A stretch of DNA of 64,000 nt from NCBI GenBank assembly GCA_947179485.1, contig OX359248.1:451501-515500 (forward strand), written 5' to 3'. Below the pieces are notes generated by a model. That model was not told the origin of the DNA and searched no databases. It was given only the letters and a program-made list of their open reading frames with translations. Below are positions 36,170 through 51,316 of the stretch, in pieces. A program made the translations under genes and the position numbers. Origin of the DNA: Allacma fusca. Its lineage: Eukaryota > Arthropoda > Collembola > Symphypleona > Sminthuridae. Position 1 is the first letter of the stretch. Every line of letters starts with the position of its first letter.

Positions 36170-39100
36170 GTAATGTGCATTGAAATGCGAAGGGTGTGAT
36201 TGTAAAAAGCAGAGCTCCGCTCAAGTTCGGATGTATCTTCCAACTCCAGTTATTTCTCAAAGCGAATGGTTTCTCATTGTCAACTCGATTCCCGCTAAAC
36301 AGTTCCAATGATGTAATTACTGGACCAAAATTTAAATTCAATAGATATGTAATCAATTATATAGTGAGTATATTACTTTGCGTTGGGTAGACCAGGGTCA
36401 ACTTGAAACATAACTACGCTCCAAAAGTCGTTTTTAATATGATTGAGCCAATGGATGGAATCTTAAGGAAAATGTTTTTTCGTGTGTCGTAGAACTCGAG
36501 CCAAATTTTTACCATCAAAGAGTAAGTTATGGGAAAATTTTTACTTTGTCAAAATAATTATTACCAGCTTGAAATGCAAGATCAATTTGGGATTTTAAGG
36601 GAATTTGACCGTGTGCAGCACTTGAAGACGGGAAAGGAGAAAGGTGAATGTAATGTTTTTGCGTGAACGTGCGGAAATTGTTTTCGTCTTCGGAAATCCA
36701 TAAATTAGTCAGAGGACGACAAATTTCCTTCATCAGGCCTCGTGGTTGCGGAAATGGTGAAAGCCACATTTAATTACTGTGTTTTACGACTAGACGAGCC
36801 TCTCACTCCCAAGCCTTCTACTCTTACATTTTTTAGACGTTTCCCCCCAACTCTTCCTCCTATAATGTGTTTTTGTGAGACTAGATATATGGAGAGAATA
36901 TAATTGAGGATTTGGGATGGGCAATTGCATGAGTCAAGGAAGAGATTGAACTGCAGTGCAGGGACTTTTTATATCTATGAACCATTACTTCTATAATTAC
37001 GGGGTGGAGCTGGTATTGCAGAGAGTGGTATTGTGGAGGGCAAGGGAAAAAATTCTTGCTGTTAGGTCACTATTTCGGAAATTACTTTCGTTTGCAAAAG
37101 ACAAAAGAATCCTTGCTTTGACCTCTCTGTCACTGTGCTAAACACACATTCTGTCTCGCTCGCTCTTAACCATTTACGTCTCCAGCTCTTTTTGTTGTTA
37201 TATGCGGGTCGTGGGTGGTGGACAGAGTGGACAGCACTCTCTCTCTCTCTCTCTCTCCCTCTCTTTATTTCTCTCTCTCTCTCACTCCTGTATCGCCATA
37301 CTACTATCCACTCTCTCACTATACTCATAGAACATTTTCACTTTCTGTGCCAGACCGATAATCGATTCTCATTCCCAAAAGTCCTCGTGAACATTATATG
37401 GCATTGTCACTAGCCAAATATAGGACTGCTTCTCCCAGCTTTGCCACATTATTTAATTCCTACGGATGTCTGACGGCTCCTGCATTCCCCATGTTCGATC
37501 CTGCCTCACAATTTTCTATATCTTTTTTTTCTTCTTTCATCTCTTTTATATTTATATTAATTCCTGGCAGTAAATCCCCCTACACATTATCTCTTGGACT
37601 GCTTACTTTTCCCCGTCCTCTTTCCCTCTGTCAGGGATAAGCTCAATCCAAATACCACCAAAATTAGCAAATGACATTGATCGGCTTCATTCCATAAAAT
37701 ATTTTGGTTTTTTGTATTCAGTTTTTCAAGAGGTTCGTTGCTCCCAATAAGATATAATGCGTGAGGGAATGTAATCCCCGAGCATGTTGCAAAATTTATA
37801 GATGAGCCTACATTTTTACGATTCAAGTTGTGCCATTCTATAGAAGAGAAATTTGTAATTCCGGAGCTCACGGAAGTCTTTAAAGCATTACAATAAAAAA
37901 ATTGTTGAGCGTAAAAAAGAAAATTTAATAAGTTGGGGAGAAAGGATTTAATTGTTCAGGGCCACATGCTAGCGCTCCAGTTTATTACCAAAAATGTTTG
38001 CTCCCAATTTTCCTTCCGAAACTGCGTGTGCAGATTTCTTGTTGGCTTCTTTTTGCAACTTTGTTGTGTATACTTTAATATGTGAGAATCCCTTTCACAA
38101 TTTCTTGTTACATGCTGACTTTTGTTTTCTTGACAATGCTCCGTACAAGTTTGAGTGCCGAAGGTTTTCAAGGTTGCAATTTACATTCCTTTTTGATGAT
38201 CCCTCATGGGAATCCGCACATCCGCTTGTTCACATGTGAGTTATTTGCTGGGGATACCTGTGTTGGAGATTTTCATAGATACATATGTACATACTTGACT
38301 TGTGCAGAGTAAGAAACGGGTCCTTTCTCACCTTTATTTTCTTTTTATCCACCTCTGCGTATTATTTCACCAAGGCTTCTTGAATGCTACCAAAGTTATT
38401 TACTCTGAAACTTGTATCTCCTTTTGGGAAGGACTTTGCTATTACTACCACATCTGAAAGATCTGCCGGAATTGTAAGTGGAAATTATTAAGGACTCTAC
38501 ATCAAAGAGTTTAGAAAACAACTAGGAATTCCGCCTGCCCCTGCTTCGACCTTGGTCTCGTGCCATTGTTTAAAGTAACAGATGCTGTATGCTCTTGCAT
38601 GTAAAAATATGTATTTACTCACCTTTGACATTTGATATGCTACGTTAGACTTGGATCGGAATTCGTGGAAATCCTCTGCTTTGGAATTGACGAACATGAG
38701 AAAGCACCTTGAACTGTGTCACCAACTTTTGTCATCCAAAGTCTTTTAACATTAATATTACTTTGGGCCTGCAGTGTGAAAGCCACATGTTAGAAATGCA
38801 TTTGGCACACGAGGATTGAAAGCTTACGCGGTGAAATATGTACTTCCTAGTAGAGGAATGGTGTCAAAGACGGAAAGGGGAGTGAGAATATTGGCGTGCG
38901 GTGTCCTTGCTGTGAGGATTAGTGTGAGAACGGCCCGATTGCCGGAAAATAAAAACAGGGTCCAAACTGAGACTCATCCCGCTTTCACAAACATGCCTGT
39001 CCATAACATGCTCAGAATATATCCCTATACATTGTTTCACTTTCATCCTGAAGAGACCAAAAGTCCTGACAGGGCCTGCCCCATACTTCTCCCAACCTTC

Positions 39101-42100
39101 TTCGAAATTAGAAGTCCAGAGTGAACAAAGTAAGTGCAGCAATGTAATATCCAAACTTGTTTTCGATTTCACTTTATTCGAGTAAGCACAAGATAAGGGG
39201 CAAGAAATAACCATCTCTAAAATCTTCTGCAAGGGAGATTTTTTTTTAATAAAAGTTTGGAAAAGAAAAATGTCTAAATATGTTCAATAAGCAACTCCAT
39301 AAATCCAAGTCCACATATTAAGTTTAGCTTTAACATTTGAAATATGTTTTTTCGGAGCTATGTCCCAGGTTCGCTTATGCTCCTTAGCAAAAAGGATATG
39401 TAGGCTTTGATGTAAGGATCCGTGGGGTACATTTAAAGGGAAGTTGGGATGAGAAATGAGGAAAATGTTTGGAATTTAGTGGAAGCGTCCCATCCTTTGT
39501 AGGATGAGACAAAAGTATCCTTTTCTGCTCCAGTCCTTACTGATTTCCAACTCCCTACAATCACACGGAAATCTAATTAATGCCATTTTGGGAAACTTTA
39601 TTAAACTTTTAATCCTTACAAATGCATACGTGTTCCTATAAGTAAGTAATTGCATATAGATTGAGGAGCACAGGACGTATTGCGGATGTTCAAAGAGTCG
39701 CCTTCGGATCGTACCTTTTTCATTACTCTCCCCTTGTCGTTTATTCATCTTATCGCATTATCCATCTTTACCCGTCCAACTCCCGCCGCTCATCAATTCT
39801 TTCCACGCAATATCACACATTCTTGAGGTATTAGTGAAATGTGAGGGGTCTTTAGTAATGTATCCGCGCATTCCTCTTCTCACAATATCCACCCGCACAT
39901 CTGTCATGGAACTCCAGCACATTCGACTTCTCGCTCCTCACGTCTATTTATCCTCTCATATCATTACACCTTACGAAACCAATTCAAATTTAGTCCCTTT
40001 AATTATTTACCCACTTACTATTTCCACATATGTGGGGATTTACATTCAGGATTGAGGTATGCGCATTATTAAAATCTCAATTGTAGGATATAATCGTCAT
40101 GTACCTTTCCCCACTTTTCATTTTGGAGCTTCCCAGCAATAGATAATCAAATGGTCAGAGCAATTGATGCTTCCAACAATCAGTTGAGTGGGACCTCCAC
40201 CAATGAAACAAGAATAATGCAATGCTGCAGTCAGTCCACTCTGTTACTTCCCACTCCAATTGTCAATAGAAATGAGAAGATTACTAGATGAGGAGGGAAG
40301 GATTGAAAAAAGGTTGGTTTTTGGTTAGGAAGGAAGAGGAGCTCGTGAGAAAGGAGCACATGAGCTGAGGGTCGTTTGTTCCCCATTAATTCCCTCCTCA
40401 CCTGCCATTAATTGGATAGAAGAAATTAGCGGATGTGTATGTATATTTAAATGCTTTGTTTCCCTAGTAAGTTTGGGTGGTTGGCTGGGATTTTGATGGG
40501 AGTAGAGCCTGCTTGTCATTAAATATTCGGAGTGCATGGTATCTTTGGAATGAGCTGTGCGTGTGGTAGAGATAAGTGAAGGCGGGGCTGAGTCCAATAT
40601 GCTTCTCTAAGGCCAGTACCATTCAAATCATTAGCACACTCCATCAAGATTAAGGGAATCGAGAGACCTAAATTATCCCAAGCTCACCCTTGATGTCTGA
40701 GCATGAAAGTACGTAACCCAAATCCCTTTCCATGTATGGCTATCTGTGAATGAGAAATGTGCGTCTCAGTTGGGCATTCGCGCGGCCATATTTACGATGG
40801 ATCTATGTACGTATTTCCATGCACGCGTATTTACAGTTGTAAGAACTTTTAGGTGAGTGGACGCTTCTATCGGACATGCCATTTTAGCTGGAAACATGTA
40901 TGCTTCATGATGTGAGTCTACGTATAGGATGTACATGTGGACGTACATAGTGGGAAATACAAAACTGTGAGTAATAATTCTGTGGAAGGGACAACATTTC
41001 ATGCTTTTTTCCACATGTTTCTTGTCAGTTTTATACCAAAAATATGTTGATTATTTGCTAAGAAGCCAGAGTAAGGGTCTATGGGTCCACCGAAATGATT
41101 TCTGAACAATTCTGCAACAATATAATTATACATATATGTTATTGTGTTTAATAACTCATATACTGTCAGTCTGGAATTTGTCTTACTTCCCACATTATTT
41201 TTTCAGTTCTGATGGATGCCCTGTTGTTCTTAAAAATCCATACGAAACTCCAATAATTATACTTGTCGACCAGTAATATTTATTTTGCTGTAAACTCTCA
41301 CAGAGAACCGTATTTGCACATTTTCCGTTCTGTCTCTTAGCAGGGAACATGTGGTTTGTGTACTGGAAGTATATAAAGGCTGTGATGGAGCTTAAGGGAG
41401 GATATGTATATAGGAGTTTGCCTGCACTTGATCCAAGTTTATGTGAAAGATTTGGGTTACTTTGGGATTCGGATCGGGACGGAAGAGTTAAGGCTGTTGT
41501 TGTGAGATTATCGGTGAGGAATACGAAATGCAGTTTGTGCCATGGAGGAGATAAATTATCGGGAATCCGACCTGTACATGCATTTTCCCCCCATGAAGAG
41601 AATACTGGGATGCATGTAGGAGAATGACCAGGAGTCTTGTCTGGACATTTGTTGAAATAAGGAGACTGCACGAGAGGGAAAGTGAGTCAGCTCCGTCCCG
41701 AGTGAAAGTACAGAGCAATAAATTCACTTGCACGGGAAGTGGCTAATGGAATTGGCAGTGCAGCTAAAAACAAACAGCAGAACCGCTCCCTCTTTAACAT
41801 GTAGTTGTCGTAGGCCTAACCTTTATGAGCTGGGTCATGAGAAACTTGCGTCTGACAAAGCAAAAGCCAAACTACGTTGGGAACTCTTTCTCCACATCTC
41901 TTATTATGGATCATTCCATTTCCAGTGAGTCCACCCGATATCATCATTCTCCTTTTCTCCTTATCCTTTCTTTTCCAAACGACCTTTCTAAATCTTAAAC
42001 TGTAGTTAATTAACTCTAGTTTTTCTAGTATATAATTGTATCTTCTAAAGCTAAAACAAGACAAATCCACAAACTAAAAATACTTAATTCATTTTATAGC

Positions 42101-43080
42101 TACTTACATATCTACAATAAACTGAGCACAGTTGTACTTGTAACGTGGTGCTATGGTCTCAATATATCTTCATTGAATTCCCGTAACGTTTCTGGAAATT
42201 ATGTACATACATACACTGGCAGTATGGACTTTCTCCCAATTAAATAAATCCCCCCGTTGAAAATAATATCTATTTCTTATATTCTTTTCAAAATAACTGA
42301 TTCCTATTTTTTACAGACAGATGTTCTAGAGCTTGGTTTTGAATATTTTCACTTAACCTATCTCCTCTAATAATAATTCTCCTTGTCACAATTTGATCGT
42401 AATATTCCAATTTATTAAATGCACAAATTTTAACATAAGCGTAATATAACTCAAAATTCAACTCAACATTCAAAATTCTGACAAAAATGTTAAAATAGCC
42501 CACCCAAATTCCTGCTTTTGCAGACAGCCTTGTAACACCCTATCAGGTTCAATTTAGCTTTGGTACTGATAATCGTGTCTTCAAAAAACTATGGACTGTA
42601 TGAGATGATAGATACCTATAGATATTAGAGGTATCATATTTGAAATCATGTTCAAATTCGAAACTTTTAAAACGTTGGCTGAAGGAAAATGTTCTATAGA
42701 TACAGATAAATACTAATGGTAGCTGCAGGAACGATTCGCCCAAGAATATTTCAAAGAAAATGACGGGAATATGAAACTGACTCTGACTTGAAAATTCCAA
42801 GTACTTTAGTATGGATAGTAGGTATGTAGAAGAATGAATGTAAATGGAGGATGAGAGGGATAAATCCAAGATGAATACGGAGTATTGATGAAAAACGGAT
42901 ATTTGTTCCTTGTATAGAGCAGCCGTTTTTCTGGGTTAAAGTGAGAACTGGGATGGATGATGTGATGCCATTAGATGTCTTCTCGTACATTGAGATAGAT
43001 TTTCTCCTGTGCTGACAGCTTCTCCGCTTATAAATGGACAGCAAGTGTGCATTTCCATGATACACTGTCATTTGAATGGA
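36170..43080. other. Non-coding stretch, no gene recognised
   Basis: It contains CT tracts at 37237-37258 and 37271-37283. A frame across 41814-41924 has an AG before it and a GTGAGT after it in matching phase, but competing AGs and no recognisable domain make it unsafe to call an exon. Around 42290-42500 the DNA is very AT-rich. Confidence 0.5.
37237..37283. repeat. Paired (CT)n microsatellites
   Basis: Eleven CT units at 37237-37258 and about six at 37271-37283, separated by CCCTCTCTTTATTT-like sequence. Confidence 0.9.
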
Positions 43081-43090
43081 CTCCAAGCTC

Positions 43091-43580
43091 CGCACCGACA
43101 CAGACATCTTCCCTCCCAAATCCAATACGTATCGACTCCGTTCTCTTTTTCACTTCTTTTCCCCTCTCCTCTTCCGCACACATCCTCCATGAAGATAGAC
43201 ATTGTCCACAAATTTATCGCTCGTCCAAAACACATAAAACTTGTTCTTTTTCCATGGGAAAAAATACCCTAAGCAAAAGTGTTTTTATGTACGGATATTC
43301 ATCAGCCCCGTTTTTTCTCATCTTTCTCCCTCTTTTCCTCTTCACTATCACTCCTTTCCGCTCAGTCTATCTCTAACTACGTCTACCGTAGATACCTTTC
43401 CTCCTCACGTGCGTGATTCTACCAAAAATCTACTGCCATTTCTATATCCCATTCCAATCCTCACTTGTCTCCTCATTATCCCTTCCTTTCTAACGACTTT
43501 CTCCTTCTCCCAACATTATAAGTTTCTCCTTCCTTTTCAAATCCACATATATTCTCTTCTGAGGGCTAAATCCTTAAAAT
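43091..43580. other. Pyrimidine-rich tract on the + strand
   Basis: A stretch of about 490 bases dominated by C and T. Three overlapping frames of 87-113 codons on the same strand run through it. Stop codons each contain two purines, so such DNA stays open by composition. The predicted peptides are Ser/Phe/Leu/Pro-rich and carry no recognisable domain. Confidence 0.7.
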
Positions 43581-46500
43581 GAACTACGAGAATGTAAATA
43601 AGCTACATAAGTATCTAGTTATACGCACTTTCACTCAACATTTTCATATGCATTTTATTGACCATCACGAATGGTAGTAGGAGTCTTCAGAAATGCCTGT
43701 TGTTTGACATGTTTAAATATGTTAGTATTCCAAACTTTCCTTGATCACCAGAAATTGAAAGTTTTCGGAGAAATGGAAAAGTTCTAAATTTCACCTGGAA
43801 GTTGATGCCAACACGTACAAATTCAAGCAAGTTTCCCTCAAAACTGTTAAAAGGGAAAATAAAGGAAGGAGTTAGCCCAAGTAAATGTATTCCCAAACAT
43901 GTATGCAGGACTTTGTTTAGTAAGGGAAGAGTGAAAGGAAAAATGCAATTGGTGAGAACACAAAAGATTTCCTATGCATATTTAATACAAATGGACTCCC
44001 TAAGCAGTTTATTTGCAGGTCCATGCCTATAATCTGAGGATAAAGTATGTGCGTTGAATGGGTATCTATACACTATATCTACTCAAAGGACTAAGTAACT
44101 ATATGCATATGGATCAGCGGAAGACGCATATTACACGTAACACTACTACATGGAAAATGTGCATTAGGCAAACACGATACTTTAGTATCTAAATATAGGG
44201 GAAAATCTGCGTATGCTTTCTCGTTTTTCTTTCCCCTTTTCCCTTTCCAATAAATGCTTATACGTATGAATTCTTACATCCTCAAGTTGAGAATTATCCC
44301 AAGTCAAACATGTCTTGAGGTTTCCGTGCATAGATGCAGTTGCTGTGGGAGCAGTAAAAACTCCGGGGAAGATATCCAAAGAAGAGAAAGGCGGATGAGG
44401 GAAGGACAAGTGACAAACCTTGTATGTTCCATTTTCTTGTGCTTTAGATCAAAGAGAAAACTTTTTTTTTGAAAATGCTTTGCGGAAGAGATTAGAGCTG
44501 TAGAATTCAAACTCCTTGTCGTGCATATGTACTTCCAGGGAAGTTCCTTGCTTTTACTCAACACCATGCCAAACAAGGGAAGCTGAGAGAATTCCAGAGA
44601 TTCGGGAAGCCTATGAGAAAGGGGCCTCGCATATGTACGTACACTCAGTTTACATTCACTTAATTCTGGAAAGAAACACAGATCGTTGCTAAAGGAATGA
44701 AGGGGTATTCCCGAGGAAACTCGTCCCAAGAAGTTCCTGGAGCAAAGCAAGCTATAGTACTATTGATCGGAAAGTAAAGCTCCTTTACTTCTTAAGCAAA
44801 CCTTTGCCTCATCTTTGATATGCGATTATGCTGAGCAGACTTTCGAATCAAGACTTTCTTCTATTTTTTAGTCCTTGTCGAACTCTTCTTTTCCCCTGTC
44901 TTTCTTCCCTTCTTTTTACTTACTCTTTTCCCTCCCACTTTTATTCTCAATTCAATAAGTTATAAATTTTTTCTCTTCAATTTCCCTTTAACAGTGATTG
45001 AGGAGCTTAAGTTTGAGCTCCGGCTCTCTCTCCCTGATTTATACTTGGCAGACAAGAAGTAGAAGAACCTTCCAGCTTCATACTTAACTTATTTCGTCCA
45101 TCACTCTTATTCTAAAGGCTTATGTATTCAACTTCTTCCACCATTTCCACAACTCATCCACCCACTAATTTTATCTTTACCTTTCACCTGTCTTCAGAAA
45201 TTGAAAAACTTCTCTCTCTCAACAAAATTCCCTCTGACCCAATTTTAACAAAAAATTATTCAACACAAATTGGTAGGGACTCAAGAAAATAGGAAATGAT
45301 AAGATCATATTTGTTAAGGAAAGTAACACGGTCCCAAAATTACTATGTACTCGCACGCAACCCCACAGTTTATACGGTCTCTTAATTTCAGATAGAAACA
45401 TACTAGGGAAAGCACACAAACATAATCAAGGAATGAGTGTTTGAATTATGTGGGAGTTATGCGTGAGAGAAATCCGATGGTTGAGAAAAAAAGGAGACAG
45501 CATAAGCAAAATCCCCACCAAAGCAAATTATGTACGGAATAAAAGGGAAAAAATATTTGTTTTAAAAATTAGGAACCGCCTGGGTAGGTATGGGGCAAAA
45601 ACGAGGAGGGGGACATGGTTTTAAATGGATGGGAGTGAGAGAAGCATTAAATGATAAAAATTCCTATTACAATTGGTGCAGAAATAAGATTTCCTATTTG
45701 GTTTATAAAAGGGAAATTTTATTAAGGAGAGGGTTGGATGCTTTCGGCCGCTCTGTTTGAAATTCCAGAAAGAACTCCTGATCAAATGTTGAAGAATTTG
45801 TAATTTATTGCATTTCCCTACCAAGTCCGCCTGCTGAGGATGATCCAAAGTTGGACCATTCATACATCTTGCATTTCGCTCGCTTCCCCCTCTTTTTTTT
45901 GACTTAAATATACAAATTCCGACGCTCCCTGTTTCCTCGCATGTCTTAAATGAGTCTCCAACGTTGTCATAAATCAGGGGAAGGCGAAAACAGTAAATTA
46001 CTGTAGAGAGAATAATAATCCAGGATCATCCGCCTAATTTATTTCCAAGTCAAACTATGCACATTTCACCATTTCCAGCTTATCTCATCAACCATCATTT
46101 CCTACAAATGACCCCTTCTTTTGTATATGTTTAAACCGTTTATCTACGCAGATTGTTGATCCCTCACTGGCTCATCCTAAATTGTCTTACAAGCTTTTCC
46201 TGTAATACTTTCACGTACAGGGTGTGCCCAGGAATTTATAATGAGTGGTGCTTTACGATAAAAGAATTGTGACAAGTTTTTGGAATTCGGAGAAGGGATG
46301 CGAACGATATATGTGACCAAAATTTCTTCCCAGACTTTATATATTTGACAAATATCCCTTCACTACGATTCCACTTCTCAAATCGCTTCATGACAAATGA
46401 CAACTTTTGTAATGTGTGAAGAATTTTGTAATCAAATTATCAATGGGAAATTCCTTCTCAAAGTACTGATTATCAATCCAGCAACAGAATGATCCCTACT

Positions 46501-48934
46501 TCCAAATCATTACTTCCATCTATTTCCATACGTCTTCTAATGTTTACCGTCCTCCACATTTGGGAAGTTTCTGCAAGTTACCATTCATAATATGTACTTC
46601 CAACTTGTTTGTAACTGCACTTTCACGACTAAAGTTTTGTCCTAGTGAGCACGACATATTTTCTAGGGTGAAGTTTGAAATCCGGTACCATTAAAAGAGA
46701 CAATAAATTTTTAGGATTCTTCTAATTCCTCAAAAATACGTCCGATTATATAAGATCATGGTGTCAAAATGTTGACTACAATTCCAAAATTTCAATTGAG
46801 TGGAAAAAATTATTTAAAACACTTCAATAACGTTTGAATGAAGTTCTAAAGAACGAGAAATGACAACACACTCAAAAGTTATTTACATTTTTCAAAACTA
46901 AATATGATTCTCAAATTAGTTTCTTCCCGAAATTTTGAATAATAATGAATATGAATTAGACATGTACATACATAATTACATACATAGATACGTATGACAA
47001 GCAAAAATTTAATTCTAAATTATTGACTTGCGAAATTAGACCGTAATTTTGAATTACTCTCCGATAGTTCCCTTACTTTAAAATTAAAGTTTATACGAAG
47101 CTTATTATTAGTTGAAATTCTTGAATTTCTCGAATCAAAAGCAAGCCTTGTTTGAAAATATTGATTTTCATAATAGAGCGTCTAACAATAAGAGGTAGAT
47201 ATTCCAAGAGGTGTCCTACATATTTGAATTTAAATACACATATACGTTTAGCTTGTGCTAACGTATAAACCATCGCTTGCTTTTGTGTACTCATCCTTGG
47301 ATTTTCTCACTCGAGTTTTCATTTTCTTAATTTAAGAGCAGGCTCTCTCCTGTGATTTGGTTTTCCCACAGTTGTTATCCTTTGTGTTAGGGTAGAATGA
47401 ATGTGGTATCTCTTTCCTGGAACTAATTAAGTAATTAATTAGGCAGCTATGTATAAATTAGGAAATTCATGCGAACACAGTTCTTTACTTGTGTGTACTT
47501 CTACACGAGGGTTTGTAAAAGTTCATGGATGATGTACAGCATACGCTCAACTCTGCTGTTTAAATTGGGTGATGCAACACCATTTTACAATATATTTAAG
47601 GATGAAAATCTTCCCAGCAATTCTAAGCTTTAAGGCTTTTGAGAAATTGCTTTCAGATGCAGAAAAATGGCTGGTGGGTTGGGCCGAGGCATAAGCATAT
47701 GCATACGGAGTCTGTTACAGCTCCTTTTAAATGGAGAAAGTGTTGGAGAAAGCCTCTACTCCCTGGAATTTTCCATGGCGAATTGGTGGAAGCCTTGTAA
47801 TTGCACTGAAAAAATTGAGCTGGTACATATAAAAATAGCTTCCTCTCTTTGGGTATACTATTATGATACGCAGTAAGGATTGAAGGGAACAGAAGGACAT
47901 TTCAGGGCTGGCCAAGTCTCAGAATATTGAAATTAGAAATGCCCGAAAATCTTAGGAAGAAATGAATGTTTAATTTTTCTGGTGAAGTCGCCAGACTTAA
48001 TTTGTTCCTTGAAATTTTACATAATTAATATGTAGTGAGCTGCAGTCTTGTATCAAAGTTACATGTTGTTGGAATGATAAATTATTTGTTGAATAACACA
48101 CATCCTCAAAACGCCCGGAGCATTTAGCTATAAGTCAAAGTTACAACCAGGCTACTTGCTCATTAAAAAGGCAAAATCTTAGATCTTTTGATATTAAAGT
48201 ATATTTTATGTAAATATTAGAATATGCTTTCAAATTGCAGGAGCCTTCATTACCTGTACTTTTTTAACTTCTTCTTGCGTGAACCTTGACAAGCCTCACG
48301 GTTTTTAAAATTTCCCCATCCCTGAACATAACCCTTTTACAAGGTTGCTTGGAATGCATGAACTGCCATGTTACGTAACTATAGATACGTATCTACAGAT
48401 GTACATAAAGGGAATGCATTAAACGATGGGAGAGGAAATGATTTCTTGCGGAGTTCCATTATTTGCCTGCTACCAGAATGTATATTCTGTATACGTTGGA
48501 TTTACCTGAACATTATTCGGGTGACTTTATATGGAGAAAGTAGTCAACGGTTTATCGCTCAGTGAATTGGGTTCCGTGGGGTTTCTCACTGATGTGCTGG
48601 CCGAGTCAAAGAAAAACGCGGAGAAAGTTACTTACTACTTTCGCTTTCTTTTGTCTTTCCCTCTACCGGTATATACTTAGGTCAGAGCCATGAAACTTCT
48701 TTTTCAAGCGGAGTTGAAGAACGGAAGTTTGCTGATGCTGGTTGTTAGCGTTGCAATGATGGGGGGGACTTTTACAAGATTTCGGTGCCGAGAAACAAGT
48801 GATATTCAGGATAGAAATCAAGTGGGAGAGGAATAGCGCTGCAGAGTGAAAGGCGATTTCTTTGGAGAAATGCGTGGGAGAAGAAGTGAGAAAGAAAACT
48901 CAATTCCAGTAATCTTTCTTGCCTTACCTATTTT

Positions 48935-48938
<4 letters not shown>

Positions 48939-48968
<30 letters not shown>
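48939..48968. repeat. (CT)15 microsatellite
   Basis: The longest uninterrupted dinucleotide run in the window. Confidence 0.95.
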
Positions 48969-48971
<3 letters not shown>

Positions 48972-50456
48972 CACTCTGGCAAGGGAGAGAGAAAGGATCG
49001 TCTCTGTTACAGTTGGAATGTGAACCAAAGAAAATTCCATTATTAAAGTTGCTCTATTTAACCTCCCTCACCCATTTCCTCTCCAACGTTTACTTCAAAT
49101 TTTCGTCCCCGACTTGTGTCTCAGTTCCTCTCACTTGCTCCTTTCTCCCGAAACCCGCCGTCTGCATCCTGTAATTGTGTAAACGTATTTTGTACCTGCT
49201 TCCACATAAGGAAGTCTTATATGACATTCTAGTGGGCATAGTAAGGTTCTGGGGTCTCGCCACTTTCCTTCCGTAACTTCCAACTTTCTCCCATTGTATG
49301 GGATGTGTGACTTAAGAAACTATTTACGAGTAATTCAATGCGCTTTTACTTACCAAACTCATGTTTCGTCTCAAGACTTGCTCAAATCCCGGGTTTACGC
49401 GCAATTGACAACTTTTACGCCACATTCAGTAGTTTTCCTACGGAAGTTCCCTCTACAGATGAATTGGTCAAGGTTGAAGTCTATGTCGAAATTACACTCC
49501 TAACAACCCTTTTTGACTCAATTGAAATATAAGTAGAGGTTACGAGCCACAGTCATATTCGCGTTTTTAAAATAAGATAACGTCACGTTTAAGGGCTTCT
49601 ACTTCGTGGTTTCAATAGCATTACGTGTATTGATTTCGGATCGCCAGGAAAGTATGAACTGTATTTATTTGTGAATGGTAATGTGACTTTCATTGCGTAA
49701 TAAACTCGAAGATAACAATTGTTATGACTCTTTGCCCTGGTTTGACCCATTATTTGATCGACTAGAACTCAACTCTGATTTTCATCAAAAAACAATTACG
49801 TTTAGGTATTATTGAGTAGACACTTGTAGCACTATTTCAGCATTTTTATTTCTTTTGGAAAGGAGCTTTAGTGAGAGCTTTTTACATTATCATTCAAGTC
49901 TTCCTTGAACTGCCTTGAATTTTAGTATGAAATGTCCTACATGTAAATACATATGGCCTTACATACGTTATCCCAGTGCACTGTGGCTTCATCACAAATC
50001 CCCCTGGTTGACTTTCTATTCTTAAAACTTATTTTTAGCCCCGGAGTGGGGTAGAATCATTTGAGGCTATCCGTTTGTACCCATCCTTGAGCTTATGCAT
50101 GTCTTCAATTACGTTACACATGTGTTCACATACAAATATGCTGTCTACAGGTTGAGAGGTAAATGTAGTACCGAGGAGAGTAGTGGGTAAGTCTGGAATG
50201 TCCTTCTGTTGAAGAGGTTTCTTGAAGGAGAAAGTTTTGAAACACTTTGTATTCCCTCTGGTCAATATCAGTCTTGAAGCTCCGTCTTTTTTGTATTTTC
50301 CATTCTGGTAAAGCTCCGTGCTTTCTCCTGATTCGCTTTCTTCGACATTTGTAAACCTAAAGCTGTATTATATGTTGCTATGTGTGCTCACCAAACCTAT
50401 AAATCAACCCTTAACTTAGCGTGAAGTACGAGAGTATGAATGCTTTTAATCTATTT

Positions 50457-50473
50457 CCTCCTCCTCCTCCTCC
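50457..50473. repeat. (CTC)n trinucleotide repeat
   Basis: Five to six CTC units. Confidence 0.85.
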
Positions 50474-51316
50474 AAACTATATATCTTAACACAAGTCCGG
50501 ACAACTCTAGTATTGGGGAAAGCCCAGAAGCGAGAATACTTTTGAGATTGAAAAGTATAAAACTATATCTTTCAATATGCTAATTCCTATTCTGTGTCGA
50601 CTTTACGGAAATAGTTTTGCAGGAGAAAAGAGCCTCGAGCTGTTGGTAACAATTTCGCTATATTCTCTCCACAGATAAAGTTCTATTTCCTGGAAAACGA
50701 ACCGGATTTGGGATTCCGATAATAGGAGATAGGGGAAAGCACTGGAGAGAAATGAATGATGGGAGACTGAATTTCCACATTATGAAGAATTCCTTTGGAG
50801 TGGAGGAATTTTATCTTGCTGTAGAATACTTGAAACCTTTTGTTAAGTCCCAAGAAAAATAGAAGCTAAACAAATAGGAGATAGAGCAGCAAAATGATAT
50901 CAAAATGTGAGATACACTTGCATCAAAAACAAATTGCTTGTGGAAGTAAAGAAAATGAGTGAATCAGAAAAATCTTCCGAGGAAATCCCTGTAATGGGTT
51001 TCTTGTGACTTCAGGCAACGGATTTTTTTCTTTACATATTACACGAGCAGTTTTCATTTAACAATGGATAAGATGAGATCAACCAAATGGTTCTTAATAA
51101 GTGTCCAGGTGTTTTTTAGTTCAGGGTTTGCTAAATTTTAAAATAAATAATTACACAATCTGTGTTTGAGATGTTCGATATCATTAGTGACACATGCATT
51201 GATCACGTACTAAAAGTAATTTGCTCTCAAAACAGTATAAATATTACATTAACTGTCACTGTCACAAGGTAAAATCCTGATAATAACTAGAATAAGGTCA
51301 GTTAGAGAATATCCCA

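Larger units (their letters stand above)
43581..51316. other. Non-coding stretch, no gene recognised
   Basis: It contains a 15-unit CT tract at 48939-48968 and a CTC repeat at 50457-50473. The motif GGAGAAAGT or its complement occurs at 47733, 48533, 48620, 49283 and 50227. At 46218 a CAGGGTGTGCCC word resembles transposon ends, but no partner end was found. Confidence 0.5.

Noticed and set aside
41195-41671. 158-codon open frame on the - strand
   Set aside because: It begins at a GTG rather than ATG, overlaps an equally unremarkable frame on the other strand, and contains no recognisable motif.
41814-41924. Exon-like segment with an AG before it and GTGAGT after it, both in phase 2
   Set aside because: The acceptor has competing AGs close upstream and little pyrimidine tract, the peptide (PNLYELGHEKLASDKAKAKL onward) matches nothing I know, and such matches occur often by chance in 64 kb.
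43009-43582. Three overlapping + strand frames of 87-113 codons
   Set aside because: They are a by-product of the pyrimidine-rich tract, which is poor in stop codons in every frame.
46218-46235. CAGGGTGTGCCC, and similar CAGGGTGTCC words near 14900 and 30945
   Set aside because: They resemble ends of some arthropod DNA transposons, but no inverted partner or target duplication was found for any.
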